The position numbers and the translations under genes are program-made. Positions 23,171-34,350 of a DNA stretch of 64,000 nt are shown one piece after another. The DNA is from Rhinopithecus roxellana (lineage: Eukaryota; Chordata; Mammalia; Primates; Cercopithecidae). Where the stretch lies: positions 73,986,563 to 74,050,562 of the forward strand of contig NC_044564.1 of the NCBI RefSeq assembly GCF_007565055.1, in the 5' to 3' direction. Each line of letters begins with the position of its first letter. The stretch's first letter is position 1. Under the pieces are notes generated by a model, which saw only the letters and a list, made by a program, of their open reading frames with translations, was not told the origin of the DNA and did not search any database.

Positions 23171-24530
23171 GGGTGAATCCCCTCCAAAACTGTCTTTCTT
23201 CTCCCTTCCTGGCTTCTTTGCAGTGTTGAAAGAGAGTATTCAACAAGTATTTTTGTTTCATTACTTGCTTAAATAACACCTTTGTCTCATACTGGAAGGC
23301 CACAGTATCTGGTTCTTAGTTCCCATTAAATAAAACCGAGGGGCTGAATAGATGAGGGGTTTTCAAATTGTGATTAAAGTCCTTAGGAATAAAGAGGTGC
23401 TTTGGGGGCACTGTTGTAAACAAGCAACACAAAATAGAAAACAAAACAGCCCCCTCTTCCCAACAGCCTTGTAAAACCGCAGAAGCAGGCAATCCTCCAA
23501 TGCTAGTCACACTAGGTCAAGTATAAGTTTAATTAATTAGAGGGTTTTTTCCCACCCTTGGGCCTTGGCCACTCCTTTCTTCGGTGACCTTAGGGTGAGT
23601 CACTTGCTGGTCTGTGGGAGTTTGCAGTGCTCCTGCCTGATTCCCAAGAAGAAATCCATGATCCTACCCCATTACAAAAGAGCATGTTAGGACCGTGTAC
23701 TTTCTTTCTTTTATGATTAAACCACTCTTCAAAATCTACTAATTTACTAAGTCTGTTAAGTATTGTTGACAAAGAACCTGTAAGTTTGGTGCCAAAAAGT
23801 TAAATCAAATGAAATAGAATGAAAAACAGGAGGTCACTTGGAATGGAAAAATGTTTATACCTGGAATCCTTTTATGGTCAATTTTCTTAGATTTAAAAAT
23901 AATTCACTTAATTATTCTCAAAAAGGTCAGCATAAGCATTAATGATAAACCTTGGAATTAACCTATAGCCTATGGATCTTCCTCAATAACTTCTACCTCA
24001 TCTAGAAAAAGCCAACTGAAGCAAAAGAGATGTACTCTTTTCACAAAGACTACTCGGTTTGCAAGTTAAAATCGTTTCCTGATAGTTTCTTCAAAGACAT
24101 AGATATAATAGTCTGTTGCTAAGCATATTGACATTTTTGGTATTGTAAAACCCAATAAGCCCAAATTAACAGCTCATTCCTGTTTGAATTATAAAGTAGG
24201 GCTCTTTAGAGATTTTAGCAAGTCATTTGCTAACGTACTCTAGAAATTTAGTTTGATTAAAAAGTTTAAAAGTTTGAGGGTCCTTATATACCATGCAAAA
24301 TAATTTGGAGAGCACTTAGTAATCTTTAATGATTAACGGTAATATTAATTTTTAAAAACGAATGAAAAAGTTTAAGTTTGAGCAGCTGAGTGAATACCAG
24401 CAGCAAGAAAACGAGACTCCTTGTTCTCTTTAGTGGGGACTGATATTAGGGGCTAAAATCTGGGCACCAAGTATGTTCAATGCTACTATGGTATATCTGC
24501 CTCTAGGTCTTTTTGTGGGCTGAGATAAGA
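23171..24530. other. Unassigned sequence
   Basis: Unassigned beyond the L1 5' end. Text around 23352-23400 ('ggttttcaaattgtgattaa') faintly resembles a hAT-type MITE end but is too diverged to call. Confidence 0.45.
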
Positions 24531-24675
24531 AATACATACAGGTATATAGACATATAAATACCTACATATATACTTACTACATGTATTTTTATATATACAT
24601 AAATTAGATACATATGCATGTACATATATACATGCATATAAATGTATACGTGTGTGTGTATATATGTATCTACTT
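24531..24675. repeat. Imperfect AT-rich (TATA/CATA) repeat
   Basis: A run of interrupted 'acatatatac' and 'atgtatatat' units with a short TG block ('cgtgtgtgtgtatatatgta') at about 24649-24668. Open frames read through it are artefacts of the repeat. Confidence 0.85.
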
Positions 24676-25439
24676 AGAAATGTTGAGTCCATGCTGATAC
24701 CACTGATTCTGATCCATCCTCACTAAGTGCTTGCTTTCTGTTTCATGTTCATTAGCCCCCTTTTCCACAGTAAGAAAACAAGTAGCTCCCAACAACTTCG
24801 ATACATTTACTAATTTGTTTACTCTTCTAATAGATCTAAAATAATTTCAGAATCGCTTTGACCATACCTCTGAAACCCTTCAGGGTTTGTCTGGTGTTCT
24901 CTACCCTGTGCATGTAACTTGCCCAAAGCTAAGGGTTTATAGTCAAATGCTGTGATCATAAGCTACTCAGGGTTGTGATTTCATTGCCACACCATCCCTG
25001 TCATATGCTACATTTTTCTTTTAAAACAACATTGGGTTTATGTTTGCAGCTTGCTTTCATTTTCTTTCTTTTCTTTTCCTTTTTCAAATTATCTTTATTT
25101 TTTGAGTGTGTAGAATATTAAGATAACTTCATGTCCAACTGTAAAAACAGGAATTCTCAGGGAAGTGTCACACTTTGCATATACGTTCCACACGCTTCCC
25201 CTGAAAACTTCATGGTTTTCACTTTTCCTCTTTCTTTTTGTAAAGATATGAATGATTTCTTACTTCCTAATCTTTTTTACACAAAAGGTGACATGCTATA
25301 TGTATTTTTCTGCACTGTGCTTTTGTTCGTTTAACAATACATCTTGGAAATTGCTGCACATTGGTTCATAAGTATCTTACTCTTTTTTTTTTTTTTACAG
25401 CTTCATGGAACTTAGAGAGCAAAAATAAGCTAGCGATTC
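24676..25439. other. Mostly unassigned; ancient repeat-like stretch
   Basis: Around 25080-25430 the text ('atacatcttggaaattgctg', 'cattggttcataagtatctt', 'ttttttacagcttcatgga') resembles an old dispersed mammalian repeat also seen near 13391. I could not assign a family. Confidence 0.35.
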
Positions 25440-25470
<31 letters not shown>

Positions 25471-25495
25471 GAGAGAAAGACAGAGAGACAGAGAT
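25440..25495. repeat. (GA)n/(GACA)n microsatellite
   Basis: A nearly pure purine-rich run of GA with interspersed GACA units. Confidence 0.95.
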
Positions 25496-26790
25496 AAAGC
25501 TATGATGTGGGGATTTGGGGGAAGAAGATAGGTAAAAAACATATTTTGGAAGTTTTCTTTGGGTTATGAGGTGTGAGGTGTAATTCACTGTACATCCTTA
25601 TCCCCTAATAAAAATCTCAGAAAAGGCCACTCTTCTGTTCGATTGAATATGTCACTTCAATGAAGCAGTTTGAAAGTGAAACATGAAGGTTGAATTTGAA
25701 TTACAGGAGAGTATCAATGCTATCATATGGTGAGTCATGTAAAATTTCTGTTTCAAGTGTAGCTAAAGTTAGAGGGTTCTTCCAGGGCTGGCTGTGCTGC
25801 AAGAAGAGGGGCAGTGGATGTCCAGATCCCTGTCCTCTGGAAATTGGGATTTCGAGGCTAGTCCTAGACAGGGAGATTTCCCACAGGGGGTAATAGAGAC
25901 TGAAAAATAAGCTGAGTGAGCAGAGTCACGGAATCTGCATGAAATAAACATTTCATTGACAGTCTGGGATCCACAGGGTTAGATGTAGACATCAGAGCTG
26001 GGTTATTGTGCCCAAATCTGAGAACTGGAGATGAAAGGAGGCCCAGACATTTGAAGAATAAACAGGGAGGGACTCAGGATGATCTTCCAGCTAGAACAAG
26101 CACTGCTGTTCACAGCTTCTTTTGAAGTTCTGCCCGGGTGTGGTGGGTCAGCTGAGTTTAACAGATCTAAGATGCAAACATGTAGAAATCCAAGGCCTGG
26201 AATAGAATGGCACAGAAAAGGTCCAGAGAGGGAGTTAAAGTGAGCAAAATATAAGCATGAAGGGAAAATAGTTGAATTTCACTTCTATATTTTGGAAAGA
26301 GATCTAGGATGAGGTGTAATGAAGGAGCCTTATTAAACAAATCCTAGAATACCCAAACTCAGGTTCTTGAGTAGATACGTCTGAAAATTAAGTTATATTT
26401 TAAATATCAGGTAGTAAATATAAGTAATTTACTTCCTTACTAGGCTGAAAATATGCCTCACTGCCAGTATGAATTCTTAGGTAAGTAATTTAGAATTAAC
26501 TGAAAGAAAGTAGACATATTCAAGTAATTGTTTTTCTTTTTTGGTAAGACAGGATGTAAGAGCTTATAGTGTGATCAATTGCAAAACACCTTTCCCACTT
26601 CTTCTTTCTCTGTTTACTGCTTTCCTCTTTCATTATTGAATTTGTGACAGACATCTATAATAAAACCTGAAGGCCAAGAGAAAAATACACTTAGTTAAAT
26701 TTGTTAAATGGGCTGTATTTAAGGGTTTTCTTAGAATTAAAAAATAAAAGGGAAATTAAATTTGATTTACATTTTTAGATAGTCATAACA
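25496..26790. other. Unassigned sequence
   Basis: No gene or classified repeat seen. Short open frames (for example 25690-25893) lack any recognisable domain. Confidence 0.5.
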
Positions 26791-26890
26791 TTTTTTCTGA
26801 GTTAAAAAAATTTTAAATAAATAATTGCATCTACTTATGGGGTACAGTGCAGTGCTTTGATATATGTGTTCATCCCTGAGTTTGTTCTGT
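26791..26890 (-). mobile_element. Probable old L1 3'-end fragment
   Basis: The plus strand 'ttttaaataaataattgcat', 'acttatggggtacagtgcag' and 'gctttgatatatgtgttcat' resembles the antisense 3' end of L1MA/L1MB ('ttatggggtacatgagatgt...ttgatacaggcat'). It is short and diverged. Confidence 0.5.
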
Positions 26891-27984
26891 AGTATTATTT
26901 TTGGCTATCAGATGAAGCCTAGGATGCCTTCAAATAGTGATTTTTAAATGGATATAATAAAATACACAAAATTACTAAAGAAACAAATTGAAATATAGCT
27001 ACCAAAAAATTTTTTAAAATTGTAATATGGTAATATACACTCTTTAACAGAATAAATAACAGGGAAATAACTTTAGGTCTATTATACTGAGTAATATGAT
27101 ACTGGTGAATATAAACAATATTATTTTGTGACAATTGTTATATGCTATAAAAATATCTTAAATTTACATTGGTGAAAAAGTCAAAGTTATTGTTATCACT
27201 TCTATGGTTTGTTTTTTATGCTCATAATTAAATGAAATGATAGATTCTAGTTAGTGAAAATAAATACTTAAATTTTTCCTAGTTCACAGATTCCCTGAAT
27301 TGCAGGGATTTTGAACCCCATTTAGGAACCTCTGATCTAAGGAATTATTATATGCTATGGTATCTTAATATATAAATAATGAAAAAAGATACAAGTATAC
27401 GAAAAAAAATACATCCCCCTGTGTTGGTCACCCAACACCTTAGTGATTTCCAATTTCAATGATTTCATTTTCAGGAATTTTATTTTAAAAAGCTGTCTGA
27501 TAATTTTTATACCTAATTTCTTGTCATATACTTTTATACCTATATATTTTGTTAAAATATGTGTCACATTTATTAATTTGAGTATTTATTTAAATGTATT
27601 ATTTCTACTGACTTTTATCCATAGTGGCTGATTTCATTGCATGTTTTATTAATTTTGTGTTACACATTTTATAAATTTATTACATTTCACCATGTGCCTT
27701 GCATGGTCAAATGTAATAAGATAATTCCCACTTTACCTGTGGGAATTCTTTGAGGCCTGAGTTTATATGCTTTTTCTCTGGAAAGGATTTATATTTACTT
27801 CTTTCAGGTGCCTGGAGACACTACCAACCCAGGAACCATTTAAACCAAATTTTCAGCTTTATTTTTGTTTTTAAGATCCACATAGGTATTGTGACCAGAA
27901 GGTCCTAAATCTGTGTGTGAGTGCAGGATTATAGTTAGTAATTTTCTGGGTAGATTTCTTTTTTTTTTGACCCAGATCTAAGGA
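26891..27984. other. Unassigned AT-rich sequence
   Basis: Very AT-rich. A stretch at about 27282-27345 ('gttcacagattccctgaatt', 'ggaacctctgatctaaggaa') looks like one end of an old hAT-type DNA transposon, but only weakly. Nothing gene-like. Confidence 0.4.
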
Positions 27985-28068
27985 TGAATCAAGAAAGTAT
28001 CTTTATGTCTCCTTGAAGGTGTGGCCTTTTAGAAATGCCAGATTTAGGTGTCTTTTCCCACCTTATTG
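27985..28068 (+). repeat. Copy A of an unnamed diverged repeat pair
   Basis: This segment aligns with 29606-29688 at roughly 75% by eye. The shared core is 'gaaggtgtggc' followed by 't.tt.gaaat.c..g.ttta'. See copy B. The family is not recognised. Confidence 0.55.
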
Positions 28069-28334
28069 ACTCCCTGGTTCCCATAGAGGGTCAGCAGATA
28101 CTCACCAACCAAATGCAGGCCCAAGTATTTGCTTAACTCTGTAGTCATGTATGTTTTTCATTGTTTTTGGCCTCTGAGAATTTCCCTGACTTTCCTGCCT
28201 ACTCAGGCTTGCATTAGTTTATACAAAATTACTTTATACAGCTTTTTAAAAATTTGGTTATATTCTCTACTGGGAGGAATTCTTTGGATAGCTAGAACAC
28301 CATTTGTAAGATTTGGTTCTGATTGACATTCTAT

Positions 28335-28525
28335 CTTGTTTAATTTTGCTTAATCTTTACAATAATCCTGCGAGGTCTCTCTCATGTCCCCTTTAGTTAT
28401 AAATGTGGAGAAGAGAGTCAGCAAGAGCAGCTAAACTACTCAACATTATATAGCAAATTGGTGGCAACGGTGGGATTTAAAACAATGTCTGCTAGGTCAC
28501 TAGCAGAAGAACTCATGTTCTTTCC
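28335..28525 (-). mobile_element. MIR
   Basis: The plus strand reads 'ttaatctttacaataatcct', 'gcgaggtctctctcatgtcc', 'tgtggagaagagagtcagca' and 'ggtggcaacggtgggattta'. This is the reverse-complement MIR order (rows of 'aatcctcacaacaaccc...gaggaaactgaggc...agctgggattcgaac'). Confidence 0.7.
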
Positions 28526-28564
28526 CTTTTGCTCCCCTGGTTTTCGTTCTGTGCCTTAACACAG

Positions 28565-28715
28565 CGTTTTATCATGTACATTATACCAGAATGTTAGGTC
28601 TGTTCTAGCAGAGAGTTTTGTCTGTTTTGCCCTCTCACATACAACCAGCATCTAGAGCAGAGCTGACTCACAAGAGGTCAGTAAGTATTCATACGATCAA
28701 CAAATCAGTAAATTT
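28565..28715 (+). mobile_element. L2 3' end
   Basis: The L2 3' signature is visible: 'agagttttgtctgttttgcc', then 'accagcatctagagcagagc' and 'aggtcagtaagtattcatac', matching 'gcagggattttgtctgttttgttcac...agcacctagcacagtgcc...gtaggtgctcaataaat'. Confidence 0.6.
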
Positions 28716-30064
28716 TTACGCTACTACATAATCTTCATAATGATAATTTTTGAGGCTATGTAACAAGCCATGTGAGTTGATTAATTAAGAATCTCTTTTT
28801 TGAAGATCATTGTGTTTTTACCTTAGTCTAAGAAAAAAAATCTATATGTATTAAGATGTCATGGTAAGAGCTATCTTATAAGGGCAAACAATACTCAGGA
28901 ACTGGTCAATTATTTTTCTTTCTTGTTGTGTCTCTGTCCCACATTGCTTAAATCCTTTTCAGTGTTGTTTTGTTTTGTTTTTAAATCAAATCAAACCACA
29001 TCATGAAGTTCCTGCATTTCAACTTGTCACATTGGTCTGATGGGTTCCCCGCTCCTGGTTTTGAGAGCTTCGGAGGTGGCTCCCTTTCATCTTCTGTACT
29101 ATTCTTTGTAGAGATTAGTCACAACAACAACGTGATCTCAGGCATTTCTTCTCCTGTGCAGCTGACCATGAAGCAAAGTAAAAGGGCAAACTATTTATAA
29201 GTCAAGCGGTTACAGGTGCAGAGAATAGATAAGTATTTAGCTTTGTCCAGGTTGGGAGACCATTCTTACTGAATTTCCTTGTTTGGACTATTATAGCATA
29301 GGCTCACATTTACAGGCAGGTCTCGAGCTTTTTAAAAAGCACGTCCCAGTGGCTGAATGTAACCCCACCTAAACTGCCTTGAGAAATCTCTCAGTCAATG
29401 TCTCTATTATCAGTTGACATTTTTCCAGTCAAAAACTCTTAAGTAATGTACCTACTATAATGCTATGCGAGGAAGAGGTAAAATTCACAGGAGACAGCAA
29501 AGAAATTAGTAATACACAGAATACTTGCTATGACTGATATTTATGCAGCCATGGGAGCATCCACCAGAGAACTGCTCCCTTTGGTGTGGGCAGGGATGGC
29601 TCCACAGAGAGGAGTCAGGAAAGTATATCAATGTTCCTACGAAGGTGTGGCTTCTTGGAAATCCTAGCTTTAGGGGGTCTTTTACCTTCTCTTGCCTTCT
29701 CCAGTTATTCACAAATAGTCTTACCAGGTTCATTATTCCTCAACATTTTTCTCTTTTTTCATCCTTTTCCTCCCAGCTTGGATTTGTATCTATTAATTAC
29801 TAGTAGATGTGATGATTTATTGTTTACAATTAAGATGTAATTTATTTCTCTAGGAAGAGAGAGGAACAGCTATGGTTCTAACTCCTCCTCACCCCTGATA
29901 ATCACTTGTATTAATTAAGTCCTTTAATATGCATGCACCTAGCAAACACTTTTCCCAGTTTGTCCCTGAAATGCTCTTGTTTCTATTTACTGTATTCAAG
30001 GAGCAACAATTCTTGATGCTCACCTACCTTTGTTTATTTGCTTTTTAAAATTTATGTACTTACT
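28716..30064. other. Unassigned sequence, includes copy B of a repeat pair
   Basis: No gene seen. Overlapping short frames at 29506-29840 on both strands come from 29606-29688, the partner of 27985-28068. Confidence 0.5.
29606..29688 (+). repeat. Copy B of an unnamed diverged repeat pair
   Basis: Homologous to 27985-28068, 1.6 kb upstream: 'cctacgaaggtgtggcttct' here versus 'ccttgaaggtgtggcctttt' there. It is either an unclassified ancient interspersed repeat or an old local duplication. Confidence 0.55.
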
Positions 30065-30365
30065 GGCTGGGCGTGGTGGCTCATGCCTGTAATCCCAGCA
30101 CTTTGGGAGGCTGAGGCGGTCGGATCACGAGGTCAGGAGATCGAGACCATCCTGGTTAACATGGTGAAACCCCGTCTCTACTAAAAATACAAAAAAATTA
30201 GCTGGGCATGGTGGCTGGCGCCTGTAGTCCCAGCTACTCAGGAGGCTGAGACAGGAGAATGGCGTGAATCCAGGAGGTGGAGCTTGCAGTGAGCCGAGAT
30301 CGCACCACTGCACTCCAGCCTGGGCGACAGAGCGAGACTCTATCTCAAAAAAAAAAAAAAAAAAA
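30065..30365 (+). mobile_element. AluY
   Basis: A full-length sense Alu starting 'ggctgggcgtggtggctcat', with AluY marks 'cacgaggtcaggagatcgag' and 'ggagcttgcagtgagccgag' and a 19-nt A-tail. Target-site duplication: TTATGTACTTACT (30052-30064) and TTATGTGCTTACT (30369-30381), one mismatch. Confidence 0.95.
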
Positions 30366-30381
30366 CAGTTATGTGCTTACT

Positions 30382-32160
30382 TATTTTTACTCTTGCTCAA
30401 CATGGTCTCTCTTGCCTCTCAAATTGTAGGAGTATTGAATATATCATTCTTACCAAATTAGCTGTTTGATCCCACTACAAATCCAGTATTTTTATCTTGA
30501 ACAACTTTTTTCTTTTAACAATGTATGTGAAATTTTTCCCAATTAATTCTTTGGAGTTCAAGGGTTAGATGTTATTTATCATGCTTCGTGGGTTTGTTTT
30601 TAGATTTAAGATGTTAATGTACACAAAAATAATACTAAAATGCTTAGGTTCATAAAATAAATATTAATTTCCAGGAGTTTGTGTCTTTTTGTCCTTTCCT
30701 TTTCAAATTTCCTTTATTGTACATTCATTCATTCTTTATTTCTGTAACAAAAAGTTCCAAAATATCTTTGTTCTTAGCACTTCGCAGTCACAGGGTGTAC
30801 ACAAACTAATAAGATGTGGACTCTTCCACGGAAGATGGGAGGACACGCTGTTTGAATACATCAATAAATAAGAAATAGTTTCATGCTATTTTTGTTCAAT
30901 ATGTATTTAATGATAGGTTTTACTCCTTCTTTGATGTCTGTGAAGCTTCTATTACTTTGTGGGAATTTTGTTTACTGAATCAAATTTTCTGCCTAGAGGC
31001 CTTAAGCTGCTGTGATAGACATGTTGAAATTTTTATAATGCATGAGTAGAGTATCAGTGTTGAGGCTCAATGCAGGGCATTTGAGAACATTGGTTTTTCT
31101 GTAAGGAAACAACTTCTATCACTCTGACCCTAGGCAACAGATTTACAGATGCACTTAGGAAATCTAGTGATCTTTACTATCTGTTATCTCTAAATGTGAC
31201 TGAATTGCATTGAATAAATATTTACTGAGAGTCTACTAAGAAGAGCCTCCAAGATTCTGCATTAGATTTGTACAGAGGTGGCTGTAATATGCTAGGAGAG
31301 CCGTCAGAGGAGACAGAAGCAAACTCATGGTGGTAAGAGGATGCAGGAGTCTGTGGTGGCTGTGGTCTTAGGAATAGTTCAGGGTATCAAGGAAGTAAGC
31401 TGATGAATGATTTCTGAAAGGGCTTTGAATACTTGGCTGGCAATGGCAAGTTATATATGACCAACCTAATTATCTCTTTGATCCTCATCCAATAATGAGT
31501 CAGTGTGTCTGTCTGGTGAGGTTCTGATGCACCCAAAGTGCTCTGCCAGCAGATATATGAAACCCCAAAGAATAGTCTTCATATGATCTTTGGTTGTGAT
31601 ATGGTTAGGATGGAGTAGTCTGAATTGTGGGGCTCCTGAAGTCTTCAAGCAGGGTTCTGGTCAGCAAATTCTCTCCTGGAAGGTGGGAGGGGTCCTGAGG
31701 GGTCATGATCTATTCAAGCCCCCATCTAACCCCCACATCACGAAACATTCCCATTTGTGTCTTCTGGTGCTTCATGTTACATATGAAGTACAAAGACCAT
31801 TGGATACTTTCGCTTTCATTTTGGAAATCCTATCTATTGAGGGTAGGAAATATGGTTTCTAGGGTTTGTTGACCATTTAGTTACAATTTGGGATTGCAAC
31901 TGACTTGCAGGACTTCAGACAATGCAGAGGCAAAGTGTAGTCTATTCCTAGAAGAAAAATCATGGGTTGGAGAGACCTTTTTTATCTATGCCACTTTTTA
32001 ACCTTTTTTTGGAGGTACTGGCAGTTATAGCCACATAACTCTATTAGGCCATCGACGGCTGGGTCTAGATCTGTGACTTTCAAATTAGTTCCTAATAGGG
32101 TTGGAATAGGGTTATAGTGGTGTCAATTGTAAATTGGTCCCTAAAATTTTATTTATGTCC
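30382..32160. other. Mostly unassigned; weak L2
   Basis: Text at about 31205-31270 ('gaataaatatttactgagag' and 'tctactaagaagagcctcca') looks like reverse-complement L2 3' end. The rest is unassigned. Frames at 31466-31862 have no known domain. Confidence 0.45.
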
Positions 32161-32164
32161 CATC

Positions 32165-32251
32165 TACTCCTTTAACAAATATGCCTTAAGCACCTACTAT
32201 GTGAGGGACTCGTGTTAATTCTTGTCAAGAGATATAAAAATGTTTAGTCTT
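32165..32251 (-). mobile_element. L2 3'-end fragment
   Basis: 'cctttaacaaatatgcctta' then 'agcacctactatgtgaggga' is the reverse complement of the L2 3' end. The AluY that follows directly has probably cut it. Confidence 0.65.
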
Positions 32252-32560
32252 GGCTTGACATGGTGGCTCATGCCTGTAATCCCAGCATTTTGGGAGGCTG
32301 AGGTGGGCGGATCATGAAGTCAGGAGATCGAGACCATCCTGGCTAACACGGTGAAATCCTGTCTCTACTAAAAATACAAAAATTCAGCCAGGCGTGGTGG
32401 CAGGCACCTGTAGTCCCAACTACTTGGGAGGCTGAGGCAGGAGAATGCTGTGAACCCAGGAGGTGGAGCTTGCAATGAGCTGAGACCGTGCCACTGCACT
32501 CCAGCCTGGGTGACAGAGTGAGACTCAGTCTCAAAAAAACAAAACAAAACAAAACAAAAA
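32252..32560 (+). mobile_element. AluY-type SINE
   Basis: Sense Alu starting 'ggcttgacatggtggctcat', with AluY-like 'gtcaggagatcgagaccatc', 'ggctaacacggtgaaatcct' and 'ggtggagcttgcaatgagct'. The tail is an (A)nC repeat ('caaaacaaaacaaaac'). Confidence 0.93.
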
Positions 32561-32870
32561 CTGTAGTCTTGCATGCCTCCTTATCACCTGTCAAGGGTGA
32601 TAAGTTTAAAATTATTGTTTTCTCTGGGATTTGAAGATGTTCTCCTGTTTCTTTTCTTCACTATTTCTTAAGATGAGAGTCCGATGTCCTGTGAATATGT
32701 AATAAGCAAGGAACAAAAGTAGTTTTCTGACCTTTAACTGTTTCAGAATAGTTTTGAATGTATTAGTTAAAATAGGATAATATTATGTCTTCAACATGAA
32801 TACAATATCTTAAATTTTATGAAACATGTCACATACTTGTTCTGTTTAGTAATTGTAATAAGGCAGGCAT

Positions 32871-33344
32871 TTTTTTTTCTTTCTTTTTTTATTATACTTT
32901 AAGTTCTAGGGTACATGTGCATAACGTGCAGGTTTGTTACATATGTATATTTGTGCCATGTTGGTGTGCTGCACCCATCAACTCGTCAGCACCCATCAAT
33001 TCATCATTTATTTCATGTATAACTCCCCAGTGCAATCCCTCCCCCCTCCCCCCTCCCCATGATAGGCCCCGGTGTGTGATGTTCCCCTTCCCGAGTCCAA
33101 GTGATCTCATTGTTCAGTTCCCACCTATGAGTGAGAACATGCGGTGTTTGGTTTTCTCTTCTTGTGATAGTTTGCTAAGAATGATGGTTTCCAGCTGCAT
33201 CCATGTCCCTACAAAGGACGCAAACTCATCCTTTTTTATGGCTGTATAGTATTCCATGGTGTATATGTGCCACATTTTCTTAATCCAGTCTGTCACAGAT
33301 GGACATTTGGGTTGATTCCAAGTCTTTGCTATTGTGAATAGTGC
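32871..33344 (-). mobile_element. 5'-truncated L1PA
   Basis: The plus strand starts with a T-rich tract and then antisense L1PA 3'UTR ('actttaagttctagggtaca', 'tgtgccatgttggtgtgctg') and the ORF2 end ('gtgagaacatgcggtgtttg', 'gtagtttgctaagaatga'-like text), stopping at 33344. An exact 11-bp target-site duplication AAGGCAGGCAT flanks it (32860-32870 and 33345-33355). The low divergence fits a primate-era insertion. The 3'UTR contains a short tandem repeat of 'gcacccatcaactcgtca' with two changes. It split a pre-existing MIR. Confidence 0.94.
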
Positions 33345-33470
33345 AAGGCAGGCATTGTTAAATGCCCTATTTTGTAGATAGTGACTCATAGGTCAAGTAA
33401 CTTCATTATGACTGGTCAAGTGGCAGAACCTGAACTGGAAAGGGTAGTATGGTGCCCTTTCCATTGCTTT
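33345..33470 (-). mobile_element. MIR interrupted by the L1PA
   Basis: The text after the L1 ('aaatgccctattttgtagat', 'ggtcaagtaacttcattatg', 'agtggcagaacctgaactgg') is reverse-complement MIR. Its upstream part lies at about 32840-32870. Confidence 0.65.
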
Positions 33471-33879
33471 ACATTTCCTTGTAAATGTCAAGAGCAGCTG
33501 AATGTTAGTATTATTTTCAAACTCCAAAGTGACTTTTCAGCAATTGGGGTTGTTGTCTGAAATGTTTTTTAATGGCTTGTCTTATGTCTTTCCCTCATAG
33601 GAAAAGAAAAATACGACACATAGCCGTGGTTGAAGAAGACATGTACTTTCATCTGAGAAGACATCTGAAAATATTCTGGTCACCATTAAACTATATCCAA
33701 TTTTTAAGCTGTTTATTTTTTAAGTTAGGGCTGTTTTTACAGATAAAGTTTAAAGTCTGGCATTGTTGACATATATTTTACATTAACCTTTGTTTTTGGA
33801 AGAACCAGATATTCCCAATGTTAGTGTAATCATATTTTTTTGATTAATTGTTATGTGGCAGTTGCATGTACTACATTTT

Positions 33880-34075
33880 TAAGTTGTCATAATAACCTGG
33901 TGAGAGAAGTACTGTTATTATTTGACTTTTGTAGATGAGAAAATTGAGACAGAAAAGTTAAGTGACTCGCCCAAGTTTATACAGCTAACAAGTAGGAATA
34001 CTGAGATTTAAACTATGATGGACTTGTTTCAGAGCCCATGTTTTTAACCACAGCATTACAGTGACCTGTCTTGGC
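33880..34075 (-). mobile_element. MIR
   Basis: Clear reverse-complement MIR: 'gtagatgagaaaattgagac', 'agaaaagttaagtgactcgc', 'caagtttatacagctaacaa', 'tgagatttaaactatgatgg'. Confidence 0.85.
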
Positions 34076-34194
34076 ACTGCACTGATGAGGTGTGTGATCT
34101 TTCTTATGTCACCTAATGGTTTTAGTTTTCAGATTCATTTATGAGAAGGAGAATGCATGGGATAATTTATTTACTGAGCAGTATTCCTTGTATG

Positions 34195-34350
34195 CATATA
34201 TGTCTTTATTTAATCCTCACAAGAACCCTAGACATAGATAGAATTATTATCCTTATGTTACATATGGGAAAATTAGAACTTAGAGAGTTCAAGTAACTAC
34301 TAAAGGTGACATAATTGGTGTAAGAACTGGGAATTGCCACCAAAATTTCA
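34195..34350 (-). mobile_element. MIR
   Basis: A second reverse-complement MIR 120 bp on: 'atttaatcctcacaagaacc', 'attattatccttatgttaca', 'tagagagttcaagtaactac'. Confidence 0.75.

Noticed and set aside
25440..25495. Tandem GACA units as a possible CRISPR-like or satellite array
   Set aside because: No spacers and a unit of 2-4 bp; it is a simple microsatellite.
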